A stretch of DNA of 64,000 bases, from the NCBI GenBank assembly GCA_023411715.1, contig JAEYOM010000201.1:1-64000 (forward strand). Reading direction: 5' to 3'. Origin of the DNA: Bacillota bacterium. Lineage in GTDB: Bacteria > Bacillota > Clostridia > Acetivibrionales > DTU013. This document shows positions 49,589 through 61,774 of the stretch, in pieces; the first letter of the stretch is position 1; every line of letters begins with the position of its first letter. The notes below the pieces were generated by a model. That model saw nothing but the letters and a program-made list of their open reading frames with translations. It ran no database searches and was not told where the DNA came from. Position numbers and translations under genes: made by a program.

Positions 49589-49837
49589 TTTTGGGGAGCT
49601 ATTGCTCTTACTTTTATCTTAAGTGATGATACATGTAAGGAATGTAAAGAGCAAATGGTGAAGAAGGGATATTATGTGACCTGGGACGGATCGCACAATG
49701 AAATAATCTCAAATCCGGGTATTCAAAAGATAGCATTTTTGAAAGGGAAGCATTATTTGCAGTGGAGCCAGTCACAAGCGAGTGCTGACATGACAGATGA
49801 TTTTTTATCCGATAGCAGGGATACTTTTGATAATTAA
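49589..49837 (+). other. Possible gene fragment
   Basis: An open stretch after TAG at 49586-49588 encodes about 82 residues, including CKECKEQMVKKGYYVTWDG and HNEIISNPGIQKIAFLKGKH. No clear start (the only ATG, 49655, has no ribosome site). The composition looks protein-like, but I recognise no family. It may be the remains of a decayed gene. Confidence 0.3.
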
Positions 49838-49997
49838 GTGGGGAAATATAAAACATATTAGAAGTATTATTCCCATATGGTGATTTTTCTGATATACTCC
49901 GCCGCAAAGGCCCCACCGGGTTTAGCCGGCATCTTTTTTGACCGTTCCAGGTACGTTGAGACTATACGGATACGCAGAATACAAACGAGAACGATAT

Positions 49998-51005
49998 CTA
50001 CAGTTCCACCCACGCTCCGGATTCAGACGACCTGTACAATGCATGTATTAGCCGGATTGTCTCTATACCCTGGCTGCCGTCTACAGCAAAAGGCTTTCCA
50101 CCAAGCAGGCTGTCATAAAAATCTTCTATCAGCGCGGTGTGCCCGGTACCATAATAAGCCTTTTCTCCGGTTCTAGGGTGTACGTCGGTAATGACTTCCG
50201 ACTCACCGCTCTTATATTTTACAGTAAGATCACCGGATAAAGTCATAACGGCATTTTCGCATACCAACTGGAGCTCGACCGGTACGTCCGCGTATCCGTT
50301 AGTCGCGAAGAAGAATGCGCGCGTGCCGTTTTCGAATAGAATGGATGCTTCCGCAGTATCTTCGACTTCTATTATACCTTCAAGGAACCTTGTATCCGTG
50401 TTACCCTTTATTCTTACTGCCTTGCCTGCGAACCACCGTAACAGGTCGAGAGTATGTATCGACTGGTTGATCAGGACCCCTCCGCCTTCCTGGGCCCACG
50501 TTCCCCTCCAGTGGGCGCCGCCGTAATAATCCTGTCCCCTGAACCAAGTAACGGACGCTTTTGCTGCAAGTATCCTGCCGGCTTTTCCTGATTCCAGCAG
50601 AGTTTTTATGTATCGTGAAGTAGTATTGTAGCGGTTCTGGAAGCAAACACCGAGCTGCCTTCGTGTCTCCATTGAAACGCCTGTCATCTTCAGGCAATCC
50701 TCAACACTGATCGCCATCGGTTTCTCAGTCAGTACATGTTTCCCGGCCTTCATTGCCTCTATCGCCATAGGCGCATGGAGATAATGCGGAGTGCAGATAT
50801 GTACGACGTCTATTTCCGGGTCAGCAAGCGCATCCCTGTAGTCTGTCAGGGCTTTGCAGCCGTATCTGCGTGCCATTGTTTCCGACTTTTTAGAATCTAT
50901 ATCGACAACTGCCTTCAATTCTGCGTGAGGATAATTTGCCAACGCATCCGCATGCAGGCTGTGGATAACACCGCAGCCTATGATCGCTGCTTTATAAACT
51001 CTCAA
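49998..51005 (-). CDS. Gfo/Idh/MocA family oxidoreductase
   Basis: 335 residues. The Rossmann domain begins with the NAD(P)-binding motif AAIIGCGVIHSLHADAL, then AVVDIDSKKSETMARRYG, HICTPHYLHAPMAIEAMKAGKHVLTEKPMA, split by normal family spacing; EKP is the conserved catalytic lysine motif. The C-terminal alpha/beta domain contains HWRGTWAQEGGGVLINQSIHTLD. The start is taken as TTG at 51005, 6 nt after GAGGTG. A GTG at 51014 overlaps that site. It probably oxidises or reduces a sugar or cyclitol. The substrate cannot be assigned. Confidence 0.88.
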   Translation of the reverse strand: MRVYKAAIIGCGVIHSLHADALANYPHAELKAVVDIDSKKSETMARRYGCKALTDYRDALADPEIDVVHICTPHYLHAPMAIEAMKAGKHVLTEKPMAISVEDCLKMTGVSMETRRQLGVCFQNRYNTTSRYIKTLLESGKAGRILAAKASVTWFRGQDYYGGAHWRGTWAQEGGGVLINQSIHTLDLLRWFAGKAVRIKGNTDTRFLEGIIEVEDTAEASILFENGTRAFFFATNGYADVPVELQLVCENAVMTLSGDLTVKYKSGESEVITDVHPRTGEKAYYGTGHTALIEDFYDSLLGGKPFAVDGSQGIETIRLIHALYRSSESGAWVEL

Positions 51006-51071
51006 TATTCCCACCTCTGCGATGATGTATGGTTTCTGTATATGTCAGGCACTGTTTTATTCGGGAATACC

Positions 51072-52790
51072 TTAGTCAACGATCTCGTCGAGAATAGGCC
51101 CGCTGTCCGGCGGAGCGGGAGGCTCCGCAACGGCCGGGGCCCCGGACGGCGTTCCGGTCTGTGGCGTTACGGTGATCGCACCGGGAGTCGTAGCCGGAGC
51201 TCCTTTTTTGCCGACCCATATCTCTTCGACGCAGGGCTTATAACTGCTTGTATGGAGCTTTGTCTGTGAAATGACTTTGCCGGCCGCCTTTACCGTTTTA
51301 TAGGTTTCAACGACATAACCGTCCGAACCTTCCTGTTTTATTTTAGTCTTGCCGTACTGAAGATTCGGATCGTCGAAGTATTTTGTCTCATGAGGGGTAT
51401 GACTCAGTATTTTATTGCTGATAATGACGGACTTGTCAGGAGTCTCGTTCGTACCCGTCAGCTTGAAGGATATTTTGTTGCCGCTTACGACCGCATTGAG
51501 CCTGACGGGCCACTTGGTCGAATTGATAAACCTGAAATCCGTACCGCCGTAGTAGGCGGTAGCATCCTGGCCCAGCGGCACATAACCTACCGTGAAGGAG
51601 TGGTTCCTTCGTTCAGTTACCTGCAGATTAGCTTTCAGTATGGCGTTGTACATCGTAGTTGAGACCTGGCATATACCGCCTCCTATACCGTTCTCGACCC
51701 TTCCGTTGATATATACGTGAGCTTCTTTATAACCGTGTTCAATATCCCTGGGCCCGACGACCTTATTATAGGAGAACTCCTCTCCGGGAAGCAGTATAAG
51801 TCCGTCGATCTTGGCCGCGGCTAGTCCCATGTTGTATTTCCTGTTCCTGCCGTTCTCAGTCGCAGTCGAAAAAGTTGTGCTGAATGAAGCCAGCTCGTCT
51901 CTGAAAAGCATGGCCGAAGTCATATCGGACGTGATCGCAGGCTTGGTGAAGGTGACCGGCAGCGCTCTTTCCGCATCCTCCGTCTTCTCCACTTCCGCAA
52001 CGATATTCGCCAGCGCTGTTTTATCTATCTTTCTTCCCATCGAATGCGGAACCATGACCAATTGTGAATTTTCCACCTTATATCCTGCATCGACAGGCTC
52101 ACTCATTATCTGGTTGTAGAGATCATCGACATTGAACCTGGCAGGGTTGGTAATAATCACCTGGGGCTCTATAATTCCGCCCTTCCCGCTTTTTATCATA
52201 TCTTTTACGAGATTTGCAGTTTCGGTCCTGTCGATATTTTCACCGTGATTGCCGGACCTTATGACGACATTGTTATCCGTGATCAGAAGGGAGTTTTCCT
52301 GTACGCTTTTAAATTTACTTACAGAAAATCTGGTAACGAAATTATCGATCTTCTCCTGGTCAAAGGATTGCTGTACGTTGACCGGCGTACCTTTTATCCC
52401 CGCTTTTGCGATATCATAGAGGCGTATGAACACATTTCCTGTCCGTCCCACCGAATATGCATCTTCAGCTGCACCCTGTACGTCGTATTTTACTCCGAGT
52501 TCGGGGTATGACGCCTTCAGCTCGAAATCAGCGGCTTTAAGTGTGATTTCCAAGCTCTGGGCAGGTTTGCTCAATTCAGTTTCCATGAGCTGCCGGATTC
52601 CCTGCCTGTCAAGCCCTGATACATCAAGGCCGTCGATGGTCACGCCTTTATAGGTCTTATCGTTCTGAAGGGTCATATATGCGGATACGGAAGCGGATAA
52701 AAGCATTAGAGCTATAACTGCGAGCAAAATTATGAATATTGTTTTACTTTTGTTTCTTTTCGGACGCTTGACATGTACCTCAGGTTCCAT
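51072..52790 (-). CDS. VanW family protein with peptidoglycan-binding domains (YoaR-like)
   Basis: 572 residues. A short basic cytosolic N-terminus is followed by one membrane segment (about 17-38), two PG_binding_4-like domains (about 50-290), and a VanW domain with VVGPRDIEHGYKEAHVYING, GIGGGICQVSTTMYNAIL and RRNHSFTVGYVP. A G5-like segment and a Pro/Ala-rich tail end the protein. The start ATG at 52790 has GAGGTG upstream. The protein should sit outside the membrane near peptidoglycan. Despite the name, it does not imply vancomycin resistance. Confidence 0.88.
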   Translation of the reverse strand: MEPEVHVKRPKRNKSKTIFIILLAVIALMLLSASVSAYMTLQNDKTYKGVTIDGLDVSGLDRQGIRQLMETELSKPAQSLEITLKAADFELKASYPELGVKYDVQGAAEDAYSVGRTGNVFIRLYDIAKAGIKGTPVNVQQSFDQEKIDNFVTRFSVSKFKSVQENSLLITDNNVVIRSGNHGENIDRTETANLVKDMIKSGKGGIIEPQVIITNPARFNVDDLYNQIMSEPVDAGYKVENSQLVMVPHSMGRKIDKTALANIVAEVEKTEDAERALPVTFTKPAITSDMTSAMLFRDELASFSTTFSTATENGRNRKYNMGLAAAKIDGLILLPGEEFSYNKVVGPRDIEHGYKEAHVYINGRVENGIGGGICQVSTTMYNAILKANLQVTERRNHSFTVGYVPLGQDATAYYGGTDFRFINSTKWPVRLNAVVSGNKISFKLTGTNETPDKSVIISNKILSHTPHETKYFDDPNLQYGKTKIKQEGSDGYVVETYKTVKAAGKVISQTKLHTSSYKPCVEEIWVGKKGAPATTPGAITVTPQTGTPSGAPAVAEPPAPPDSGPILDEIVD

Positions 52791-53046
52791 TTTTGACGAA
52801 CACCTCAAATATGTTGTGTAATTGTCGAAACTTCTATATTTATAATGATCAGACGGTAATATTATCGCAATTGTTTCTTTAAAACACAATATATTATATA
52901 AAATAAATATTACATTTTGATTACCGGAGCTTCAAAAAATCAATACAATAGTAGAAATTCATTTCGAAATGTATTAGGATAAAGTAAACGGGATGCTCCG
53001 GCAAAGGAGCTTCGAAGGAAACAGATAAAAGGACTTACATAAAAGG

Positions 53047-53640
53047 ATGAATTTATTTAATCAGGAAGAATACCGGCGCATATGTAAAAAATATTGTACG
53101 GGTAATGCTGCCGTAAAGGATGTCACTATCAATTATGCCTCCCCGAATTATTACAGCAGGCTGAAAAACGCGGTGCAGAGGGACAGAAGAGGCGAGGTGG
53201 TGTTTTGTGTGATCAGGCCCGGCGGCAGGATCATAACCGTCACCTGCAGTGAATATCCGGAGAATGTTTACAGAATACCGACGGGAGGGATCGGCCACCG
53301 GGAGGATATCCTGGAGGCAATATTCCGCGAGGTGAAGGAAGAGCTCGGGTTGGAAGTCAGGATCCGTTCATTTGCGGGAGTTGTGCGTATCCGGTTTGAG
53401 CACGAAAATGACTGCGTGATGTTTTATTCATACATTTTCATTCTCGACGAAATCGGCGGCAGCCTGCTCGAAGACGCGAGCGACGACGAGATAAGCGATG
53501 TAAGGGAAGCTGGGCTTGATGAGCTCGAACAGATCACGAAGGATCTCGGCTGTCTAAACGGAAAATGGCAGGATTGGGGCAGATTCAGGCAGATAACTAC
53601 GGGTGCGGTACTAAACTTCCTGAGAAGCGGGAGTATATAA
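53047..53640 (+). CDS. Nudix hydrolase
   Basis: 197 residues. A perfect Nudix box (Gx5Ex7REVxEELG) starts at GGIGHREDILEAIFREVKEE. The N-terminal about 60 residues are an extension of unknown role. Nudix enzymes cleave nucleoside diphosphates linked to another moiety. The substrate is not evident. It precedes the DUF2508-bofA pair on the same strand by 59 bp. Confidence 0.85.
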   Translation: MNLFNQEEYRRICKKYCTGNAAVKDVTINYASPNYYSRLKNAVQRDRRGEVVFCVIRPGGRIITVTCSEYPENVYRIPTGGIGHREDILEAIFREVKEELGLEVRIRSFAGVVRIRFEHENDCVMFYSYIFILDEIGGSLLEDASDDEISDVREAGLDELEQITKDLGCLNGKWQDWGRFRQITTGAVLNFLRSGSI

Positions 53641-53699
53641 CTGTTAAATTGTGCCTATACTTATAGTAAACTGGAGATTTCTATAGGAAGGTGCAATCC

Positions 53700-54002
53700 G
53701 TGAATACCGAGATCATAAAATATGAAAGGCAGGACGCCGGAAACCGTCCTAAACCCGGGAAAGTAAAGGACACCGTGATTTCACGCATCCCTGCCCGGGC
53801 AAATCTAGCCGAGGAAGAGCGGGACATCCTGGAAGCCGCGTTGGAAGCACGTGACGAATGGATCAATACGAGCGCCAATTTCGAATATGTATCCGAGGAA
53901 TTGCTGGTAGATTACTATATATACAGACTCAAGGCCTGTGAAGCAAGATATACCTATTATGTCAGACTTGCAAAAGAAAAGGGCCTGTCTCATTTTATTT
54001 AA
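53700..54002 (+). CDS. DUF2508 (YaaL-like) protein
   Basis: 100 residues, helical and highly charged, with the family features LEAALEARDEWINTSANFEYV and LVDYYIYRLKACEARY. It is found next to bofA in spore-formers. The start is GTG at 53700, 8 nt after AGGAAGG. Another GTG at 53691 overlaps that site. Function unknown. Confidence 0.82.
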   Translation: MNTEIIKYERQDAGNRPKPGKVKDTVISRIPARANLAEEERDILEAALEARDEWINTSANFEYVSEELLVDYYIYRLKACEARYTYYVRLAKEKGLSHFI

Positions 54003-54107
54003 TGGGACTGTGATTCTTATTTAGTCATAAATCTCAACTTGTACAAGTATATATTTTGTATAGTGCAGTGCTGCATATGTATTCGGTCCGGAAATTGGTG
54101 TGAGATT

Positions 54108-54383
54108 ATGGCGACGATAGATTATGGAGTGATACTGGCGTATATTGTAGGTATTATTCTGCTCTTCATTCTCGGAAGGCTGCTCGTGGTACCGCTGAAG
54201 GTAGTGCTGAAGCTTGCCCTGAATGCATTGGCCGGTGCTGTTGCGATCCTGGCCGTTAACTGGGTAGGATCGTTTTTCGGCGTCCATCTGTTGGCGCTCA
54301 ACATCTATTCCGCCTTCATAGTCGGCACTCTTGGCATACCGGGCTTCATCCTGCTTATCATCATTAAGCTGATATCCGGCTGA
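54108..54383 (+). CDS. bofA: Pro-sigma-K processing inhibitor BofA
   Basis: 91 residues, almost entirely hydrophobic with three membrane segments. The conserved ending LNIYSAFIVGTLGIPGFILLIIIK and the GRLLVVPLK segment match BofA, which holds the SpoIVFB protease inactive in the forespore membrane until engulfment is complete. This marks the organism as an endospore former. The start ATG at 54108 has only a weak ribosome site (GTGTGAGATT). Confidence 0.88.
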   Translation: MATIDYGVILAYIVGIILLFILGRLLVVPLKVVLKLALNALAGAVAILAVNWVGSFFGVHLLALNIYSAFIVGTLGIPGFILLIIIKLISG

Positions 54384-54529
54384 AGCACCTGTCGATCCGA
54401 TTAAATATAGTATTAGTGGGCATTACGATTATACATAACAAATAAATTGCACTTCACAAATTCCGCTAATAATGTTAAAATAAAATCAGTGTTATGCTCA
54501 ATGTTGTATACAATATACAATATAGGCTG

Positions 54530-54579
54530 TGCAGGCTAGTTTTAAACCTGTATCCACCCTGCATGGCGGATATTTTTTT
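54530..54579 (+). promoter_or_regulatory. Possible attenuator in the porA leader
   Basis: TATCCACC (54551-54558) and GGCGGATA (54565-54572) form a terminator stem (one mismatch), followed by seven T. Upstream TGCAGG (54530-54535) can pair with CCTGCA (54558-54563), which overlaps the terminator stem. The two folds exclude each other. Confidence 0.5.
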
Positions 54580-54630
54580 GTATATCTAAATATAAATTTT
54601 ATTGGGAATTAGTAAAGGGGAGAGATTTAA

Positions 54631-58158
<3,528 letters not shown>

Positions 58159-58183
58159 GCTGAAATAGAATAAGATATAGTGA

Positions 58184-58216
58184 AAAGGAGGGCCCTGTGG
58201 GCTCTCCTTTGTTTTT
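58184..58216 (+). terminator. Terminator of porA
   Basis: Twelve-base arms (one G-U pair) starting AAAGGAG and ending CTCCTTT close the loop TGT, followed by GTTTTT. Confidence 0.88.
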
Positions 58217-58219
58217 GGG

Positions 58220-58300
58220 GTGCGTCCAGCGAAGCCGGACCACACTTGCCGGTGCAAGTCCGACCCGGCGATGAAAGCCGCTGCACACTTGGCAGCATAC
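58220..58300 (+). other. Structured RNA segment, possible group II intron 5' fragment
   Basis: Right after the porA terminator the sequence reads GTGCGTCC, which matches the group II intron 5' consensus GUGYG. Several small stems follow: ACTTGC/GCAAGT (58244-58259), CGGC/GCCG (58266-58280) and GCTGC/GCAGC (58280-58296). Group IIC introns prefer sites just downstream of terminators. No reverse transcriptase or intron domain V was seen, so it would be a short remnant. A leader of the following operon is an alternative. Confidence 0.4.
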
Positions 58301-58418
58301 AAGCCCCGTTACTGCTTGCAGGCCTGCTTTCCATTGAAAACTTGAAAAAGCAACAGTTCACTTTACAACTCCATAACAAAACATTGATAATATTGTTGAA
58401 ATAAGGAGGTGGATCAAT

Positions 58419-59072
58419 TTGGCATTAATTCTAATCGTTGAAGATGAAGTATCAATTAATGAGCTTGTAAAAAGGAACCTACAGCTTGTAGGACATCAAT
58501 GCACCTCTGTTTTTGACGGGAAAGCTGCCGTTTCTGAAATACAGTGTCAATCCTACGATCTGATGATTTTAGATATTATGCTGCCGGAGCTCGACGGGTT
58601 TGAGGTGATAAAGCAAGCAAGAGAAACGCCAACAATTTTCCTGACTGCGAAAAACAGTCTGCCTGACCGCATTAGGGGCTTTTCAATGGGAGCGGATGAT
58701 TATCTGATAAAACCTTTTGAAATGCTGGAACTGCTGGCCCGCGTGGAAGCGGTCCTGCGGAGGACGCAGAAAACAGCACGCTGTTTTGAAGCAGGAAATG
58801 TAAAAATGGATTTTAGCAGCCATCAGGTATTTCATAACGGACAGTTGGTTGAATGCACACCAAAGGAATATGAATTATTAGAAGTCCTTGTGAACAACCG
58901 TAATATCGCACTATCCAGGGAAAGACTGCTGGAGTTGGTTTGGGGTTACGATTTTGAAGGAGACACCCGGACCGTGGACGTACATATACAGAAGTTGCGG
59001 AAAAAGCTGGGTTGGGAAGACAGTATAAAAACCGTGTACAAGCTGGGTTACCGTCTGGAGGTAGGCCGATGA
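58419..59072 (+). CDS. OmpR-family response regulator
   Basis: 217 residues. The receiver domain has EDE (8-10), phospho-acceptor Asp52 in LDIMLPELDG and the conserved Lys near YLIKPFEM. The C-terminal winged helix ends with RTVDVHIQKLRKKLG and VYKLGYRLE. The start is TTG at 58419-58421, with AAGGAGGT 8 nt upstream. The stop overlaps the kinase start (ATGA). It probably controls the secreted protein downstream. Confidence 0.93.
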   Translation: MALILIVEDEVSINELVKRNLQLVGHQCTSVFDGKAAVSEIQCQSYDLMILDIMLPELDGFEVIKQARETPTIFLTAKNSLPDRIRGFSMGADDYLIKPFEMLELLARVEAVLRRTQKTARCFEAGNVKMDFSSHQVFHNGQLVECTPKEYELLEVLVNNRNIALSRERLLELVWGYDFEGDTRTVDVHIQKLRKKLGWEDSIKTVYKLGYRLEVGR

Positions 59073-60463
59073 AGCAGAGGACATTTTTAACAACTCTAGC
59101 TCTTTTTCTCTTCTTCTTTAACCTCGGAATCTTCATTGTTTCTGTCGCAATGTTCAGGGATACGGCGAACCGTTCGGAGGATAGGAGTCTTAGCGAACAT
59201 TATTTTATAGCATCCGCCCTGATAAAGGATCTCCAAGCTGTGCAAGGGCGTGGAACCGACATAGACGGTTCTTTAAATTCACTGCTTCAGCCTTACAGCT
59301 ACCTGTCCGGGGATAACAAGGCGGGGCTCGCATTTTACAAAAATAATCAACTTGTCTATTTCAGTAAAGACGCGACTGTACTGCAGAGCAATTCCCTGGA
59401 GCCGCCGGGTAACGGAAATCGCCTGGCAACGATACGGAAAGTTGACGATAGAACTTATGTTATCGTCTCAGGAAAACTTCCTGCCCCATATGATTCCTAC
59501 ACACTGGTTTATCTTTACGATACGACGGAAGCCATAAACTCATGGAACCGCCTGAAAAACATATTATTCTTCGCGGGATTTGTCCTCTCAGTTCTGTTCG
59601 CTTTCGGCCTTCTTCTCGTGCTAAACCGGATATTCAGGCCTCTTAAGCAGATATCCCGGACCTCCAAGGATATCGCGGATGGGGCGTATCAAACAAGACT
59701 TCCGGTATCTGGACATGACGAGCTTACCGAAATGTCGCAGAGCTTCAATCACATGGCGGAGGAAATCCAGCGCCAGATGACGGAACTGAAGGACGCCGCA
59801 GATAAAAAGCAGCAGTTCGTCGATAATTTCGCTCACGAGCTCCGCACGCCGCTGACAGCAATCTACGGATATGCAGAATACATGCAAAAAGCCGTTTTGT
59901 CTGAGGACGACAGACTTTCGGCATTGAATTATATTATGTCCGAAAGCCGCCGACTGCAGACGGTAGCGTTTCAATTGCTGGAATTGGCAAATCTACAAAA
60001 CAATCAGATTAACTGTGAAGAACTGAAGGTATCCAGCCTTTTTGAGACGGTCCGTCAAACGCTGAACGGCAAGCTTGCGGGAAAAGATGTTCAGATAGAA
60101 TTCAGCAGTGTAATAGAGACAATCCGTGGAGACACCTGCCTGATGGAAAGCATGTTAATCAATCTGATTGACAACGCGATAAAGGCGTGCGGTACGGGTG
60201 GACATATTATTGTAAGCGCGGCCAAGGAAGCCGAAAGGAAAGCGATCAGTGTCCGGGACAACGGAAAAGGTATGACTCCTGAAGTTCTTTCGCAGATCAC
60301 GGAACCCTTCTACCGGGGAGAAAAATCGCGGAACCGGAGCGACGGCGGTGCCGGATTGGGCCTTGCTCTCTGCAAGCAAATAGCTTCGAGCCACGACGCG
60401 GAACTAAGCTTTAGCAGCCGTCCTGGCGAAGGGACAACGGCAAAAATAACTTTTACAACTTAA
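59069..60463 (+). CDS. Sensor histidine kinase
   Basis: 464 residues. Two membrane segments (about 6-28 and 172-196) flank an extracellular sensor of about 140 residues, followed by HAMP, HisKA with the H-box FAHELRTPLTAI, and HATPase_c (N-box LINLIDNAIKA, DNGKGM, GAGLGLALCKQI). The start ATG at 59069 follows GGAGGTAGGCCG and overlaps the regulator stop, which gives translational coupling. The inducing signal is unknown. Confidence 0.93.
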   Translation: MKQRTFLTTLALFLFFFNLGIFIVSVAMFRDTANRSEDRSLSEHYFIASALIKDLQAVQGRGTDIDGSLNSLLQPYSYLSGDNKAGLAFYKNNQLVYFSKDATVLQSNSLEPPGNGNRLATIRKVDDRTYVIVSGKLPAPYDSYTLVYLYDTTEAINSWNRLKNILFFAGFVLSVLFAFGLLLVLNRIFRPLKQISRTSKDIADGAYQTRLPVSGHDELTEMSQSFNHMAEEIQRQMTELKDAADKKQQFVDNFAHELRTPLTAIYGYAEYMQKAVLSEDDRLSALNYIMSESRRLQTVAFQLLELANLQNNQINCEELKVSSLFETVRQTLNGKLAGKDVQIEFSSVIETIRGDTCLMESMLINLIDNAIKACGTGGHIIVSAAKEAERKAISVRDNGKGMTPEVLSQITEPFYRGEKSRNRSDGGAGLGLALCKQIASSHDAELSFSSRPGEGTTAKITFTT

Positions 60464-60526
60464 TAATAACTTGATTACGATTCTATAATTCAGGCCTCAT
60501 ATACTGGTTCCTGTGATCACAAACAA

Positions 60527-60558
60527 ACAATAAAACAATAAAACAATAAAACAATAAA
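60527..60558 (+). repeat. Four perfect 8-bp tandem repeats
   Basis: ACAATAAA four times without a mismatch, ending right at the ribosome site AAGGAG of the next gene. Copy-number changes would alter the leader length. Confidence 0.9.
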
Positions 60559-60570
60559 GGAGAGATTCAC

Positions 60571-61464
60571 ATGAAAACAAACAGATCGGAAGGTAAACAT
60601 GTCCAGAAGTCCGTTTTAGCAGCCGCAATGATCATCGGAGCCAGCACAATGATATTTCAGGGATTTACACAAGTAGCCGCAGCGGGGGAATATAACAAGA
60701 CAAATACGATCCCCACAAGCTACGTAAGTTACATGGATCAGTCATCCAGTACGGTGAAGAACAGCCTGCCGGAAGGCTACAAAAAAGCAAATTATACGGT
60801 AAGGGACATTGACCTTGAGTATTACCGCAATCAAAAACCTACAAGCAAGGACATGGCAAAGAAAAATGCTGCCGAGATCGGAGCTCAGGCCTTGTGGAGC
60901 GTATATGGCTTAAGCCTGGAGGGGCAGGTGGTTGAAATGGGTTATCAGTCGGCAACCGACAGTATTCCCCGTTCAAGATGGTATGCCGATGTTCTGATCA
61001 ACGGTGAACGCAGCTATTGCTTCGAAGTAGACTCTGTAACGGGAGAAATATTCGCTGTAAACCACTGCAGAACGCTGGATAAAAATGTTTCCGTAGCTTA
61101 TGACGCAGCACTTGCCAAGAACCCGCAGGAATATGCGGCGCTGGCAAAGAAAACTGCTGAGAAGCTCAATGTCGTTCACGGCGCGGTCGTGTCGGTTGAA
61201 TACAACTGCCAGGGCTACAGAAATAACGACCCTGATATCACATTCAATATCAAGGGCGAAAATGGCGAAGTTGCCTCGATGACTTTCTCAAGATATGACA
61301 AGGCTTTGCTTGCAGTCAGCTATAATTCGGGATACCAATATACGCTGAAAACCATGGAAAGAATTGAACAGGAGACTAAGGATAGGGACGCACAGAGGCG
61401 GAAATCAGCGCCCTCTGCCAATGGAAACCAAGCTCCTTCTCTTACAATAACAGCAGACAATTAA
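60571..61464 (+). CDS. Secreted PepSY-like protein of unknown function
   Basis: 297 residues. Sec signal peptide (about 1-38, ending QVAAA before GEYN). The mature part has two PepSY/YcdB-like units: NAAEIGAQALWSVYGLSLEG followed by WYADVLINGERSYCFEVDSVTGEI, and a second AALAKKTAEKLNVVHGA with a similar beta-pair. The tail is charged and disordered. AAAGGAGAGATTCAC precedes the ATG. It lies after the two-component genes and is probably their target or signal partner. Two cysteines (in SYCFEV and NHCRTL) could form a disulfide. Confidence 0.7.
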   Translation: MKTNRSEGKHVQKSVLAAAMIIGASTMIFQGFTQVAAAGEYNKTNTIPTSYVSYMDQSSSTVKNSLPEGYKKANYTVRDIDLEYYRNQKPTSKDMAKKNAAEIGAQALWSVYGLSLEGQVVEMGYQSATDSIPRSRWYADVLINGERSYCFEVDSVTGEIFAVNHCRTLDKNVSVAYDAALAKNPQEYAALAKKTAEKLNVVHGAVVSVEYNCQGYRNNDPDITFNIKGENGEVASMTFSRYDKALLAVSYNSGYQYTLKTMERIEQETKDRDAQRRKSAPSANGNQAPSLTITADN

Positions 61465-61559
61465 AAAATATATAGTCCAGGTTGCCGAGTTAAAACGTGA
61501 CAGCTTGGGCTATATTTACAACTGACGCTGCTCTGTTCATTCATGAGCTTTTTTTACGT

Positions 61560-61596
61560 AATCGGCTGGCCGCATTTCCGGCTAGCCGATTTTTAT
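61560..61596 (+). terminator. Terminator after the PepSY-like gene
   Basis: The arms AATCGGCTGGCC (61560-61571) and GGCTAGCCGATT (61580-61591) have one G-U pair, an 8-nt loop and TTTT after. The remaining 310-bp gap to cotS holds a smaller hairpin, ACTCGC/GCGAGT, near 61620, and no gene that I can support. Confidence 0.8.
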
Positions 61597-61774
61597 ACTC
61601 CCCCTGGATCCTTATCATACTCGCTATGCGCGAGTAAAGGGTATTTGTCGTTATCGACATTTCTCTGCCCTAACATATCACTCTTCTATTAGGGATTTAT
61701 GCGGCATATAATTTATTGTTTCGCATCCATACGCGATCAGAGGATCCCAGTGTTCGAAAGGCCGGAGGTTAGCC

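Noticed and set aside
51072..52790. Vancomycin resistance gene
   Set aside because: The VanW domain is common in clostridial envelope proteins. No vanS/R/H/A/X genes are nearby.
58240..58290. Cobalamin riboswitch, suggested by CCGGTGCAAGTCCG
   Set aside because: The short motif matches, but the conserved GCCACTG box and the overall order of stems are missing, and the downstream genes are not cobalamin-related.
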